Assembly (NCBI GenBank): GCA_045595185.1
Contig: JAZNZX010000005.1
Coordinates: 1-64,000 of the forward strand
Length of the DNA stretch: 64,000 nucleotides
DNA from: Fimenecus sp045595185
Lineage (GTDB): Bacteria; Bacillota; Clostridia; Oscillospirales; Acutalibacteraceae
Direction: 5' to 3'
How positions within the stretch are numbered: the stretch's first letter is position 1; each line of letters starts with the position of its first letter. Of this stretch, positions 24,236 through 32,135 are shown piece by piece. Position numbers and translations under genes: made by a program. Below the pieces are notes generated by a model, which searched no databases, was not told where the DNA came from, and saw nothing but the letters and a program-made list of their open reading frames with translations.

Positions 24236-25984
24236 ATGGCGTTAGACGGAATTACCTTAGGACTTATAAAAAAAGAACTTGCAGAGTATCTGTTAGGTTC
24301 AAAAATTGATAAAATACATCAACCATCTAAAAATGAGTTGGTGTTTATTATGCGTACCCGAAACGGTGCATACAGATTATATTTGTCCTGTGACGGTCAG
24401 AGTCCAAGAGTCCATATGAGCCGATATAACCTTGAAAATCCAAAAGTTCCGCCAATGCTTTGTATGTTGCTTCGCAAAAGACTTGTCGGTGCAGTTTTGA
24501 CTGAAATCAAACAGATTAAAAATGACAGAATTCTTATTTTTGTTTTTGACGGAACAACAGAAATAGGGGACAAGACAACATATTATCTTGTCTGTGAAAT
24601 AATGGGTCAACGCAGTAATATCATTATTTGTGATAATGATTACAGAATTATTGACGCAGTAAAGAGAGTTGATGAAGAGAAATCTTCCGTTCGTGAAATT
24701 TTGCCAAATCTCAAATACGAATTGCCACCATTACAGGAAAAATGCAATATTCTTGTTGATGATATTTCTTTTATTACAAACAAAATACTGTCACACAGTG
24801 AAAAAATGCTTTCAAAAGCGATTCTTGATGTTGTAGAAGGCTTTTCACCAATTGTCGGCAGAGAAATAGCATACAGAACAATTTTTGGTGATAAGCAAGT
24901 CGAACTTCTTTCTCCGATTGAAAAAGAACGATTAGAAAATGAATTGAAAACAATTCAAAATGAAATTATTTCAAACAAATCATTTTTTATGCTGACTCAG
25001 AATGATGGTCTGCCTTATGAATTTTCATTTACAAACATTCGTCAATACGGTTCCACTCTTAATAAAAAAGAATATGATTCAATATCTGAATTGCTTGACG
25101 ACTTTTATTTTGAAAAAGATAAAATTAACCGAATTAAACGAAAAGCATCAGATTTATTTAAGGTTTTAAATAGTGCAATCGAGAGAACATCACGAAAAAT
25201 AAACAATAGACGACAGGAATTAGAAAAAAGCACTAATCGTGAACAAATCCGCGTTTATGCAGAGCTTATTACTGCAAATCAGTACAGATTGACCGAAAAA
25301 GCATCTGTTTATAATCTTGAAAATTATTATGATAATAACAATATTATTGAAATTCCTGCTAATCCCGCTTTGAGTCCCTTACAGAATGCTCAAAAGTACT
25401 TTAAAGAGTACAAAAAAGCAGTTAATGCCGAAAAACTTCTTCATAATCTTATTGATGAAGGCGAACAGGAATTAGTTTATCTTGATACTGTCCTTGATAA
25501 TCTTTCTCGTGCGGATTCAGAAAAAGAAATTGCTGAAATTCGTGAAGAATTAGAGCAGGGTGGATATGTAAAAATCAAGAGGTCGAATAAACAGAAAAAA
25601 GAAAAATCATTACCACCAATTGAATTTAAATCGAGTGACGGATTTAAAATTCTTGTGGGTAGAAATAATATACAGAACGATATTCTTACATTAAAAACTG
25701 CAATGAATTACGATATGTGGTTGCATGTGCAGAAATTTGCAGGCTCACATACTGTGATTATTGCCGATAAAAAAGAAATTACAGAAACAGCAATTTATGA
25801 GGCGGCTTGTGTTGCTGCATATCACAGTAAAGCAATGGGTTCATCATCAGTAGCAGTTGATTACACTTTGATTAAAAATGTAAAAAAACCATCAGGTGCA
25901 AAACCAGGTAAAGTTATTTATAACACATATAATACTTTGTATGTAACTCCTGAAAAAGAACTGATAGAAAAACTTATAGTTTAG
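24236..25984 (+). CDS. rqcH: NFACT family protein RqcH (Rqc2 homologue)
   Basis: 582 aa, the full length for NFACT proteins. The NFACT-N domain begins MALDGITLGLIKKELAEYL, a helix-hairpin-helix and coiled-coil region spans about 200-440, and NFACT-R includes MNYDMWLHVQKFAGSHTVI and KKPSGAKPGKVIYNTYNTL. RqcH binds obstructed 50S subunits and adds alanine tails for degradation. AGAGGA precedes the ATG. Ends at a terminator shared with the convergent metallophosphoesterase. Confidence 0.93.
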   Translation: MALDGITLGLIKKELAEYLLGSKIDKIHQPSKNELVFIMRTRNGAYRLYLSCDGQSPRVHMSRYNLENPKVPPMLCMLLRKRLVGAVLTEIKQIKNDRILIFVFDGTTEIGDKTTYYLVCEIMGQRSNIIICDNDYRIIDAVKRVDEEKSSVREILPNLKYELPPLQEKCNILVDDISFITNKILSHSEKMLSKAILDVVEGFSPIVGREIAYRTIFGDKQVELLSPIEKERLENELKTIQNEIISNKSFFMLTQNDGLPYEFSFTNIRQYGSTLNKKEYDSISELLDDFYFEKDKINRIKRKASDLFKVLNSAIERTSRKINNRRQELEKSTNREQIRVYAELITANQYRLTEKASVYNLENYYDNNNIIEIPANPALSPLQNAQKYFKEYKKAVNAEKLLHNLIDEGEQELVYLDTVLDNLSRADSEKEIAEIREELEQGGYVKIKRSNKQKKEKSLPPIEFKSSDGFKILVGRNNIQNDILTLKTAMNYDMWLHVQKFAGSHTVIIADKKEITETAIYEAACVAAYHSKAMGSSSVAVDYTLIKNVKKPSGAKPGKVIYNTYNTLYVTPEKELIEKLIV

Positions 25985-25989
25985 TAAAA

Positions 25990-26019
25990 ATACCGAGAAA
26001 CAATCAAGTTTCTCGGTAT
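25990..26019. terminator. Bidirectional terminator
   Basis: A perfect 12-bp stem (ATACCGAGAAAC / GTTTCTCGGTAT) with a 6-nt loop lies between rqcH and the convergent phosphoesterase gene. Confidence 0.85.
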
Positions 26020-26024
26020 ATCTT

Positions 26025-27059
26025 TTATTTATCTAATTGTACTGAGTGGTCATATACAGGATACCATGTTGATGAACCAAAGTTTCTTGCTCTGAAAAGA
26101 ACTTCATTTTCATATACTTCCATCTGGAAGCCCATACCACCCCAAGGCACACCATAACGGTTTACTATCATATATGTTGGAAGATTTACGTATGTAACAC
26201 CATTATGTTTTTCAACACAGGAAAAACCAAATACATTTTCTACCAACGGTCCATTGATGCCCGTATGAACATGACCGCTTATGAAGAAAACATTCTTATA
26301 TTTTTCAATTATTGCTTTAACTGTATCACTATTTTCATTTAATCCGTTATCAGGCCAAATAGTGTCAAGACCATTAACACCGTTACAAGGCACATGACAA
26401 ACAACAAACATAGGAAGATTTCTGTCAGCAGCTTCTTTTAAAGAATCATCAAGGAACTGAATCTGTTCAGGACTCATATCAGGAGTGTCCCATGTGTCAT
26501 CACCATCGTCACAAAGCACAACAAATCGATAACCGTTAATATCTGTCTTATAATATGCCTTGTCAATTTTTTCGCCTGACGGATTTAATTTGTTATATAA
26601 GTCAACAAATCGCTGTCTTGCGCCTTCTTGTGTTGTATCGTCAACATGACCAACATCGTGGTTACCCATTGCTGTAACCCAATTTTCAGCACAATCACTT
26701 TCAGCCATAATATTGAAGAAGCTTTCAATCGAAGGTCCATCACCGTAGTTTGTAAGGTCACCTGAAACAATCAAAGCATCAATTGTATCTCTTGAGCGTT
26801 CAAGGTCATTAAGTCCGTTTGCCCATACCCATTCACCGATAGGCCAATCAACATCAATATGTATATCTGAAACAATAGATGCGTTTAAAAGACAATCATC
26901 ATACATTTCTTCGAAGATTGTAAGCTCTTTTGCTGTTTCGATTGCATATTCACAACACTCTTTTTTTGCATCAATGATATCTTCCAATGTTAATCCAGGG
27001 AATATTGTCAATACAATTGCATTGATAATTGAAATAATTGATTTTATAGTATTTAACAT
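26025..27059 (-). CDS. Calcineurin-like metallophosphoesterase
   Basis: 344 aa. All five family blocks are present: SDIHIDVDW, SGDLTNYG, MGNHDVGH, VVCHVPCNG and SGHVHTG, which supply the two-metal site. A hydrophobic N-terminal stretch (residues 4-22) may be a signal anchor, so it may act outside the membrane. Substrate (phosphodiester or nucleotide) unknown. AAGGAG precedes the ATG. A terminator and a weak promoter (TTGCTT-N16-TAAAAT) separate it from DUF378, so it is probably its own unit. Confidence 0.88.
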   Translation of the reverse strand: MLNTIKSIISIINAIVLTIFPGLTLEDIIDAKKECCEYAIETAKELTIFEEMYDDCLLNASIVSDIHIDVDWPIGEWVWANGLNDLERSRDTIDALIVSGDLTNYGDGPSIESFFNIMAESDCAENWVTAMGNHDVGHVDDTTQEGARQRFVDLYNKLNPSGEKIDKAYYKTDINGYRFVVLCDDGDDTWDTPDMSPEQIQFLDDSLKEAADRNLPMFVVCHVPCNGVNGLDTIWPDNGLNENSDTVKAIIEKYKNVFFISGHVHTGINGPLVENVFGFSCVEKHNGVTYVNLPTYMIVNRYGVPWGGMGFQMEVYENEVLFRARNFGSSTWYPVYDHSVQLDK

Positions 27060-27111
27060 AATTTTTCTCCTTAAGTTTTTTTATATTTTAACATATATAT
27101 AAAATAAAGCA

Positions 27112-27145
27112 AGAAAAAACTCTCCCGAATTTAATCGGAAGAGTT
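27112..27145 (-). terminator. Terminator after DUF378 gene
   Basis: On the minus strand AACTCTTCCGA and TCGGGAGAGTT (one mismatch) form a stem followed by TTTTTT. Confidence 0.8.
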
Positions 27146-27154
27146 ATCTGTCAA

Positions 27155-27370
27155 TTACATTTCATCATTTGAAACTAAAATTTCGTTGCGACGGAATAAA
27201 AGTGACAAGCACCAGATACCTGCAAGTGCAACAAGTGTGTAAACAATTCTGCTGATTATTGCATCCTGTCCACCGAATATCCAGGCTACAAGGTCAAATT
27301 GAAAAAGACCGATTGCACCCCAGTTGATTGCACCAATAACAACGAGAATCAATGAAATTCTGTCAAGCAT
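27155..27370 (-). CDS. DUF378 small membrane protein
   Basis: 71 aa with two membrane helices and the DUF378 pattern ILVVIGAINWGAIGLFQFDLV followed, after a loop, by IVYTLVALAGIWCL. Function unknown. ATG at 27370 is preferred because AAGGAG lies 8 nt upstream; a GTG at 27379 would overlap it. Confidence 0.88.
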   Translation of the reverse strand: MLDRISLILVVIGAINWGAIGLFQFDLVAWIFGGQDAIISRIVYTLVALAGIWCLSLLFRRNEILVSNDEM

Positions 27371-27452
27371 TATATTCACTCCTTAAATAGCATCATTTTT
27401 ATGTGCAACATTATTATGAGTAATTTTTAATGCTTTATACAATTTTTGATTT

Positions 27453-28643
27453 TTAGTTAATTTTTGCTTTTTCTTTTAAAATTTCAACTTTATCTGTCTT
27501 TTCCCACATAACATCGCAGTCGGTTCTGCCAACATGACCATAAGCTGCAAGCTGTTTGTAGATGGGATTACGAAGTTTAAGGTTGTCGATAATTGCAGCA
27601 GGACGAAGGTCAAATACTTCGTTAACAATATCTCCAAGTTCAGAGTCTTTAATAACACCTGTGCCGAATGTATCAACCATAACTGAAACAGGCTTTGCAA
27701 CACCGATTGCATATGCTAACTGAATTTCGCATTTTTTTGCAAGACCTGCAGCAACAATATTTTTGGCAACATATCTTGCAGCATATGCAGCAGAACGGTC
27801 AACCTTTGTTGGGTCCTTACCTGAGAAAGCACCGCCACCGTGACGAGAATAGCCACCATATGTATCAACGATGATTTTTCTACCTGTAAGACCGGAGTCA
27901 CCCATAGGACCACCGATTACAAATCGACCTGTTGGGTTAACAAAAATCTTTGTGTTTTCGTCAATAAGATTTGCAGGAACAATTGGTTCAATAACATTTT
28001 TCTTAATATCTTCACGAATCTGCGCAAGTTCAACATCGGCACTGTGCTGAGAGGAAACAACGATTGCATCAATTCTTACAGGATTTCTGTCATCATCATA
28101 TTCAACTGTAACCTGAGTTTTACCGTCAGCGCGAAGATATGGGAGAGTACCGTCTTTTCTTACCTTTGTAAGCTGAACAGCAAGCTTGTTTGCAAGTGAA
28201 ATCGGCATTGGCATAAGTTCAGGTGTTTCGTCACAAGCAAAGCCGAACATCATACCTTGGTCACCGGCACCGTTAAGGTTATATAAATCATCGTTGCCTT
28301 CTTTGATTTCCATCGAATTATCAACACCGAGAGCAATGTCAGATGACTGCTTGTCAAGTGCAACAAGAACAGCACAGGTATTACCGTCAAAGCCTTTGTC
28401 ACTATGGTCATAACCGATTTCAAGAACAGTATTACGAACAATTTCAGGAATATTTACCTGAGCTTTTGATGTGATTTCGCCCATAACAAGAACTTGTCCT
28501 GTTGTAACGGTTGTTTCACAAGCTACTCGTGACATTGGGTCCTGAGTGAGCATTGCGTCAAGAATTGAATCAGAGATTTTATCACAGATTTTATCAGGAT
28601 GACCTTCAGTTACTGATTCAGATGTAAATAAAAATTTAGCCAT
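27453..28643 (-). CDS. metK: S-adenosylmethionine synthetase
   Basis: 396 aa, normal length. MetK motifs include TSESVTEGHPDKICDKISDS, GAGDQGMMFGFA and GGGAFSGKDPTKVDRSAAY. It forms SAM from methionine and ATP in the cytoplasm. ATG at 28643 (AKFLFTSESVTEG) is chosen as GGAGGAG ends 6 nt before it; a TTG five codons upstream coincides with that site. The leader contains a SAM-I riboswitch, so expression falls when SAM is plentiful. Confidence 0.97.
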   Translation of the reverse strand: MAKFLFTSESVTEGHPDKICDKISDSILDAMLTQDPMSRVACETTVTTGQVLVMGEITSKAQVNIPEIVRNTVLEIGYDHSDKGFDGNTCAVLVALDKQSSDIALGVDNSMEIKEGNDDLYNLNGAGDQGMMFGFACDETPELMPMPISLANKLAVQLTKVRKDGTLPYLRADGKTQVTVEYDDDRNPVRIDAIVVSSQHSADVELAQIREDIKKNVIEPIVPANLIDENTKIFVNPTGRFVIGGPMGDSGLTGRKIIVDTYGGYSRHGGGAFSGKDPTKVDRSAAYAARYVAKNIVAAGLAKKCEIQLAYAIGVAKPVSVMVDTFGTGVIKDSELGDIVNEVFDLRPAAIIDNLKLRNPIYKQLAAYGHVGRTDCDVMWEKTDKVEILKEKAKIN

Positions 28644-28665
28644 ATTTTTCTCCTCCAAATTAGAT

Positions 28666-28690
28666 AAGCACCCATAATAAGGGTGCTTTT
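28666..28690 (-). promoter_or_regulatory. Expression-platform hairpin of the SAM riboswitch
   Basis: On the minus strand AAGCACCC pairs with GGGTGCTT around TTATTAT, between the aptamer and the metK ribosome binding site. A clean T run does not follow (ATCTAATTT), so it is a weak terminator or part of another switching mode. Confidence 0.6.
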
Positions 28691-28699
28691 AATTACAAC

Positions 28700-28796
28700 C
28701 TTATATCTCGGATAATCCGCAGGAATTAGCACCTTGCTTAAAAGCAGGTTGCTGGGTTTCACAGGGCCAGACCCTCCACCACTCTGCATAAGGGAT
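28700..28796 (-). ncRNA. SAM-I (S-box) riboswitch upstream of metK
   Basis: On the minus strand the core S-box sequence is present: GCAGAGTGGTGGAGGG, then CTGGCCCTGTGAAACCCAGC, AAGGTGCTAATTCC and a closing CGGATTATCCGAG helix. P1 can form from CCTTAT and ATAAGG. SAM binding should repress metK. Location directly ahead of metK fits the known regulon. Confidence 0.95.
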
Positions 28797-28813
28797 ATAT
28801 TTAGTTTCAATAT

Positions 28814-28841
28814 ATTTTATCACAATATTAAATATTGTCAA
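28814..28841 (-). promoter_or_regulatory. Promoter of the metK leader
   Basis: On the minus strand TTGACA (28841-28836) and TAAAAT (28819-28814) are 16 nt apart, starting transcription just ahead of the SAM aptamer and directly after the ribU stop. Confidence 0.78.
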
Positions 28842-29432
28842 CTACATTGTGTATTTTTTTATAGCTTTTTCAAGTACTGAATATATTGGGAAAAATGGAA
28901 CAATATTGAAAAGTGCCTTAATTGAATTTAGTGTTGTTGAACCCCAGACTCCTGCCCAATATGTTTCACTTACAAGAGGGAAGCCCATAATTTTATAAAA
29001 TATTGGTGTAAAAATCATATTAGCAATCCAACCGACGATAATTGCAATAACGATTGTAATTGCTGATGACAACAAATATGTTTTTAACGAGATTTTTGTA
29101 TCGTTGAAAACCTTTTTGAATATTTTAACAAATCCCCACATTGATAATATCATACTACTGCCGAGAATAATATTCATAATTTCACCAATGCCGACGGTAG
29201 TTGTTCTTGTTAAATGAATTATATTTTTAAAAACCTCAACTAATATGCCCTGAATAGGTCCGATTATTACACCTGTAAGAATGGCAGGAAAATCAGAAAA
29301 ATCAACCTTCAAATGACTTACTCCGGGAACAATATTTATTTCTGGAAAAACCATATAAATTACAGTTGCTATTGCTGTCATCAAGCCAACTAATGTTAAA
29401 TTAAAAATTTTCTTGTTTCGATTGTTTGACAT
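28842..29432 (-). CDS. ribU: ECF transporter S component, probable riboflavin RibU
   Basis: 196 aa with about six membrane helices. It resembles substrate-capture subunits of energy-coupling-factor transporters, with LTLVGLMTAIATVIYMVFP at the first helix and LKVDFSDFPAILTGVIIGP, which is typical of RibU. An FMN riboswitch and terminator precede it, making riboflavin the likely vitamin. EcfA/EcfT modules are not in the window and would be shared. A ribosome binding site (AAGGAG) lies before the ATG. Confidence 0.9.
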   Translation of the reverse strand: MSNNRNKKIFNLTLVGLMTAIATVIYMVFPEINIVPGVSHLKVDFSDFPAILTGVIIGPIQGILVEVFKNIIHLTRTTTVGIGEIMNIILGSSMILSMWGFVKIFKKVFNDTKISLKTYLLSSAITIVIAIIVGWIANMIFTPIFYKIMGFPLVSETYWAGVWGSTTLNSIKALFNIVPFFPIYSVLEKAIKKYTM

Positions 29433-29465
29433 AAAAATTCTCCTTAATTTCAGTTAGTTGTCAAA

Positions 29466-29495
29466 CAGAAAACCCTGCTAAAAATAGCAGGGCTT
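29466..29495 (-). terminator. Riboswitch-controlled terminator ahead of ribU
   Basis: On the minus strand CCCTGCTA and TAGCAGGG flank a short loop and are followed by TTTTCTGTTT. It lies directly 3' of the FMN aptamer and before ribU, so FMN binding probably favours termination. Confidence 0.82.
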
Positions 29496-29514
29496 AAATG
29501 TAACAAAAATGTTG

Positions 29515-29619
29515 CATCTTCTTTCATCCGGACTATACCGTCGGTTTAGGACTTGCACCTAATCAGCTATTGCTCGTGGACTCTAACCACCGGTGGAGAA
29601 TTTCACTCCGCCCTGAAGA
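29515..29619 (-). ncRNA. FMN riboswitch (RFN element)
   Basis: On the minus strand the conserved RFN blocks appear in order: TCTTCAGGGCGGAGTGAAAT, CCACCGGTGGT, GAGTCCACGAGC, TGATTAGGTGCAAGTCCTAA, CCGACGG and AGTCCGGATGAAAGAAGATG. It controls ribU. Confidence 0.97.
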
Positions 29620-29635
29620 CAACTAATACTATATT

Positions 29636-30871
29636 TTATGTTTTTATTATATCACTGTGATTCCTGTTGTCAATACCACTTTTTCTGAATTTGAGTAATG
29701 AAATAACCACAATCATAAGAATAGGGAATAATGCACCAAAACCAAGACCTGTTTTTAAGGATTCACCTGATGTTATGTCAGACGAAAATTGTATTGACAT
29801 AAAACTGATGAACCAAGGGCCTAATGTACATCCTGTGTCACCTGAAAGTGCAAGTACACTATACATTGAGCCACCACCGTTCGGAAATAGTCTTGCTGCA
29901 AGACTGAGCGTTGCAGGCCACATGATGCTTACAGTTATACCTGTTAATGCACACATAAGAAGTGAAATTACTGAATTATCAATAAAACAGGTGCCGAGAT
30001 AACATATAGCACAAAGTCCTGCAGAAAAATACAGTGCAATTTTCAGGTTGATTCTTTCACCGACAAAGCCAAAAATCATTCTGCCTGTACCCATAAGAAT
30101 TGCAAAAAGACAAGGACCTAACAAATCTCCTGTCATTTTTGTAACCTTAAGACCTGCTTCAGCAAAATATGATGACCATTGTGACATTCCTATTTCAGAT
30201 GCACCTGAGCAAACCATAATTATGATGCAGAGAATAAATTGTTTGTTGAATAATAACTTAAAAAATGGAATTTTTTCTTCTTTTGTCAAATTTGGTTGAA
30301 TCGGCACAGAAATGAAGTTGATTGTATTGGTAAGCGGAATCAAAGACCATAGAATCGGAGCAACATACCATAAGTCATTTCCGAAAAATCTTATCATTAT
30401 TGTTGTCAACAATACAACAAAAACTTGTCCCCAACAATAAAATGAGTGTAACAAACTCATTTCAGATGTCTTTTTTTCACCGGGAATTGATTCGACGATA
30501 GGACTGATTATTACTTCCGTAATGCCGCTTCCAATTGCTGATAAAACAATCGAAATGACAATTCCGATATACTCATTTTCCATAATGTTTGGTAGTATTC
30601 CAAGACAACTGAGTCCTAAAAATGCAATTCCTTGTGAAATAACTGCAAGTGGCTTGTAACCGATTAAATCAACAAATTTTATAGATACTGTATCGACAAT
30701 AAGCTGTGTAGCAAAGTTAATTGTAATCAGTAATGATAGCTTTTCAAGTGTAATATTAAATTTATCGCTGAATATTACAAAAAGCAAAGGAGCAATATTG
30801 TTGATAATGCCTTGAACAACATATCCTGTATAACAGGCTGTTTTTGTTCCTGTAAATGTTCTGTTTTTCAT
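29636..30871 (-). CDS. MFS transporter
   Basis: 411 aa with about twelve hydrophobic helices and an MFS layout, including the A-like motif region SIKFVDLIGYKPLAVISQG after helix 2 and a second half starting near FKLLFNKQFILCI. It starts in a TAATG overlap with the manA stop, so the two are co-translated. Coupling to mannose-6-phosphate isomerase suggests a sugar or sugar-derivative substrate, but this is inference. Its 3' end contains the ribU promoter. Confidence 0.82.
   Translation of the reverse strand: MKNRTFTGTKTACYTGYVVQGIINNIAPLLFVIFSDKFNITLEKLSLLITINFATQLIVDTVSIKFVDLIGYKPLAVISQGIAFLGLSCLGILPNIMENEYIGIVISIVLSAIGSGITEVIISPIVESIPGEKKTSEMSLLHSFYCWGQVFVVLLTTIMIRFFGNDLWYVAPILWSLIPLTNTINFISVPIQPNLTKEEKIPFFKLLFNKQFILCIIIMVCSGASEIGMSQWSSYFAEAGLKVTKMTGDLLGPCLFAILMGTGRMIFGFVGERINLKIALYFSAGLCAICYLGTCFIDNSVISLLMCALTGITVSIMWPATLSLAARLFPNGGGSMYSVLALSGDTGCTLGPWFISFMSIQFSSDITSGESLKTGLGFGALFPILMIVVISLLKFRKSGIDNRNHSDIIKT
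29646..29673 (-). promoter_or_regulatory. Promoter of the FMN riboswitch-ribU unit
   Basis: On the minus strand TTGACA (29673-29668) and TATAAT (29651-29646) with a 16-nt spacer lie inside the last codons of the upstream MFS gene. Confidence 0.8.
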
Positions 30872-31818
30872 TATACTCGTGTAATTAAAAGTTCTGAATT
30901 TCCTGTAATGGTAAAATTACCGTAATTTGCAGGAATGAACAAACTGTCTCCTTTTTTGATTTCAATGTTGTCAATTGTTCCGTTACCGTCTGTAACTAAA
31001 ACAGAAACAAAGGATTTATCATCAGCAGTTGATGTATATGATGTATCAACTGATACTTTTTCAACATTAAATAAATCGCATTTTGTGAGTAACTGTGTTG
31101 AATATCCGTTTTCATTTATAAGTTCACCTTCAGGTTCAATTGAACGAGTAGGAGGTGTACAGTTTGTCACATCAATTGCTTTTTCAACATGGAGTTCTCT
31201 TGGTTTACCGTCTGCACCAAGACGACCATAGTCATAAACACGGTATGTAGTATTTGAATTCTGTTGAATTTCAGCAAGAAGAATACCTTTACCGATTGCG
31301 TGAAGAGTACCTGCTTCAATAAAGAATAAATCACCCTTTTTAACCTTAACTTTGTTAACAGTTTCAAGGAATGTGTTGTCGGCAATTTTTTCTTTAAATT
31401 CTTCACTTGTAATTGATTTGTTAAATCCGTATATTAACTCGGCATCATCATCACAATCAAGAATGTACCAGCATTCAGTTTTGCCATACTCATTTTCAAC
31501 ACGCATAGCATATTCGTTATCAGGATGCACCTGAACAGAAAGGTCATTTTTTGCATCAATGAGCTTTATAAGAATAGGGAAGTATTCAAAAGCGTTTCCG
31601 TTTTCACCTAAATAGTCCGGGTTAGCGTTAACTACTTCTGTAAGTGTTTTGCCTTCAAAATCACCGTTTTCAATTATATTTTCACCATCTTTATGACAGG
31701 ATAACATCCAACCCTCTGCAAGTTTTGTAAGTTCAGACTGAAAGCCGTATTCGTCACGAAGCTTTGTTCCACCCCAGATATAATCTTTAAATACCGGTTT
31801 TAATTTTAAAATATACAT
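30871..31818 (-). CDS. manA: Mannose-6-phosphate isomerase, class I
   Basis: 315 aa cupin-type zinc isomerase interconverting mannose 6-phosphate and fructose 6-phosphate. The short Firmicute form begins LKPVFKDYIWGGTKLRDEYG. Zinc ligands are in LSVQVHPDNEYAM and ECWYILD, and GTLHAIGKGILLAEIQQNSN and YRVYDYGR complete the active site. AAGGAGTGG precedes the ATG. First gene of a two-gene unit with the MFS transporter. Confidence 0.94.
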   Translation of the reverse strand: MYILKLKPVFKDYIWGGTKLRDEYGFQSELTKLAEGWMLSCHKDGENIIENGDFEGKTLTEVVNANPDYLGENGNAFEYFPILIKLIDAKNDLSVQVHPDNEYAMRVENEYGKTECWYILDCDDDAELIYGFNKSITSEEFKEKIADNTFLETVNKVKVKKGDLFFIEAGTLHAIGKGILLAEIQQNSNTTYRVYDYGRLGADGKPRELHVEKAIDVTNCTPPTRSIEPEGELINENGYSTQLLTKCDLFNVEKVSVDTSYTSTADDKSFVSVLVTDGNGTIDNIEIKKGDSLFIPANYGNFTITGNSELLITRV

Positions 31819-31846
31819 AAAACCACTCCTTATATATTTTCAAAAT

Positions 31847-31875
31847 ATTTTAACATAATAACATATTCATTTCAA
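31847..31875 (-). promoter_or_regulatory. Promoter of manA-MFS
   Basis: On the minus strand TTGAAA (31875-31870) and TAAAAT (31852-31847), spacer 17 nt, about 30 nt upstream of the manA start. Confidence 0.72.
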
Positions 31876-31909
31876 TAATTGATTAGCAAAATGTCATAGG
31901 TTATTATTC

Positions 31910-32080
31910 AAATTATAATTTATCGGGGAGTACGATTTTTATATTAACCAATTTTGTGTCATTCTGAGCGTAGCGAAGAATCTCTCTAACAGTAACACAT
32001 CAACCAACAGAGATTCTTCGTCACTTTGTTCCTCAGAATGACACTAACCTTAAACATCCCTACAAACTCCAATTTATGAT
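31910..32080. repeat. Dispersed palindromic repeat, copy 2
   Basis: About 170 nt sharing both ends and the inner inverted pair with the copy at 18807, in the same orientation: left end AATTATAATTTATCGGGG, right block CTAACCTTAAACATCCC. Internally it has GTCATTCTGAGCGTAGCGAA against TCAGAATGAC at the far arm. No ORF. It fills most of the 31819-32135 intergenic gap; the rest holds the two divergent promoters. Confidence 0.85.
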
Positions 32081-32107
32081 TGTAAATTTCTTAACTTATG
32101 ATATAAT
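32080..32107 (+). promoter_or_regulatory. Promoter of the sulfatase gene
   Basis: TTGTAA (32080-32085) and TATAAT (32102-32107) are 16 nt apart. The -35 box begins on the last base of the repeat element. Confidence 0.65.
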
Positions 32108-32135
32108 ATTTTCATATTATTTATGGAGATTAAAT

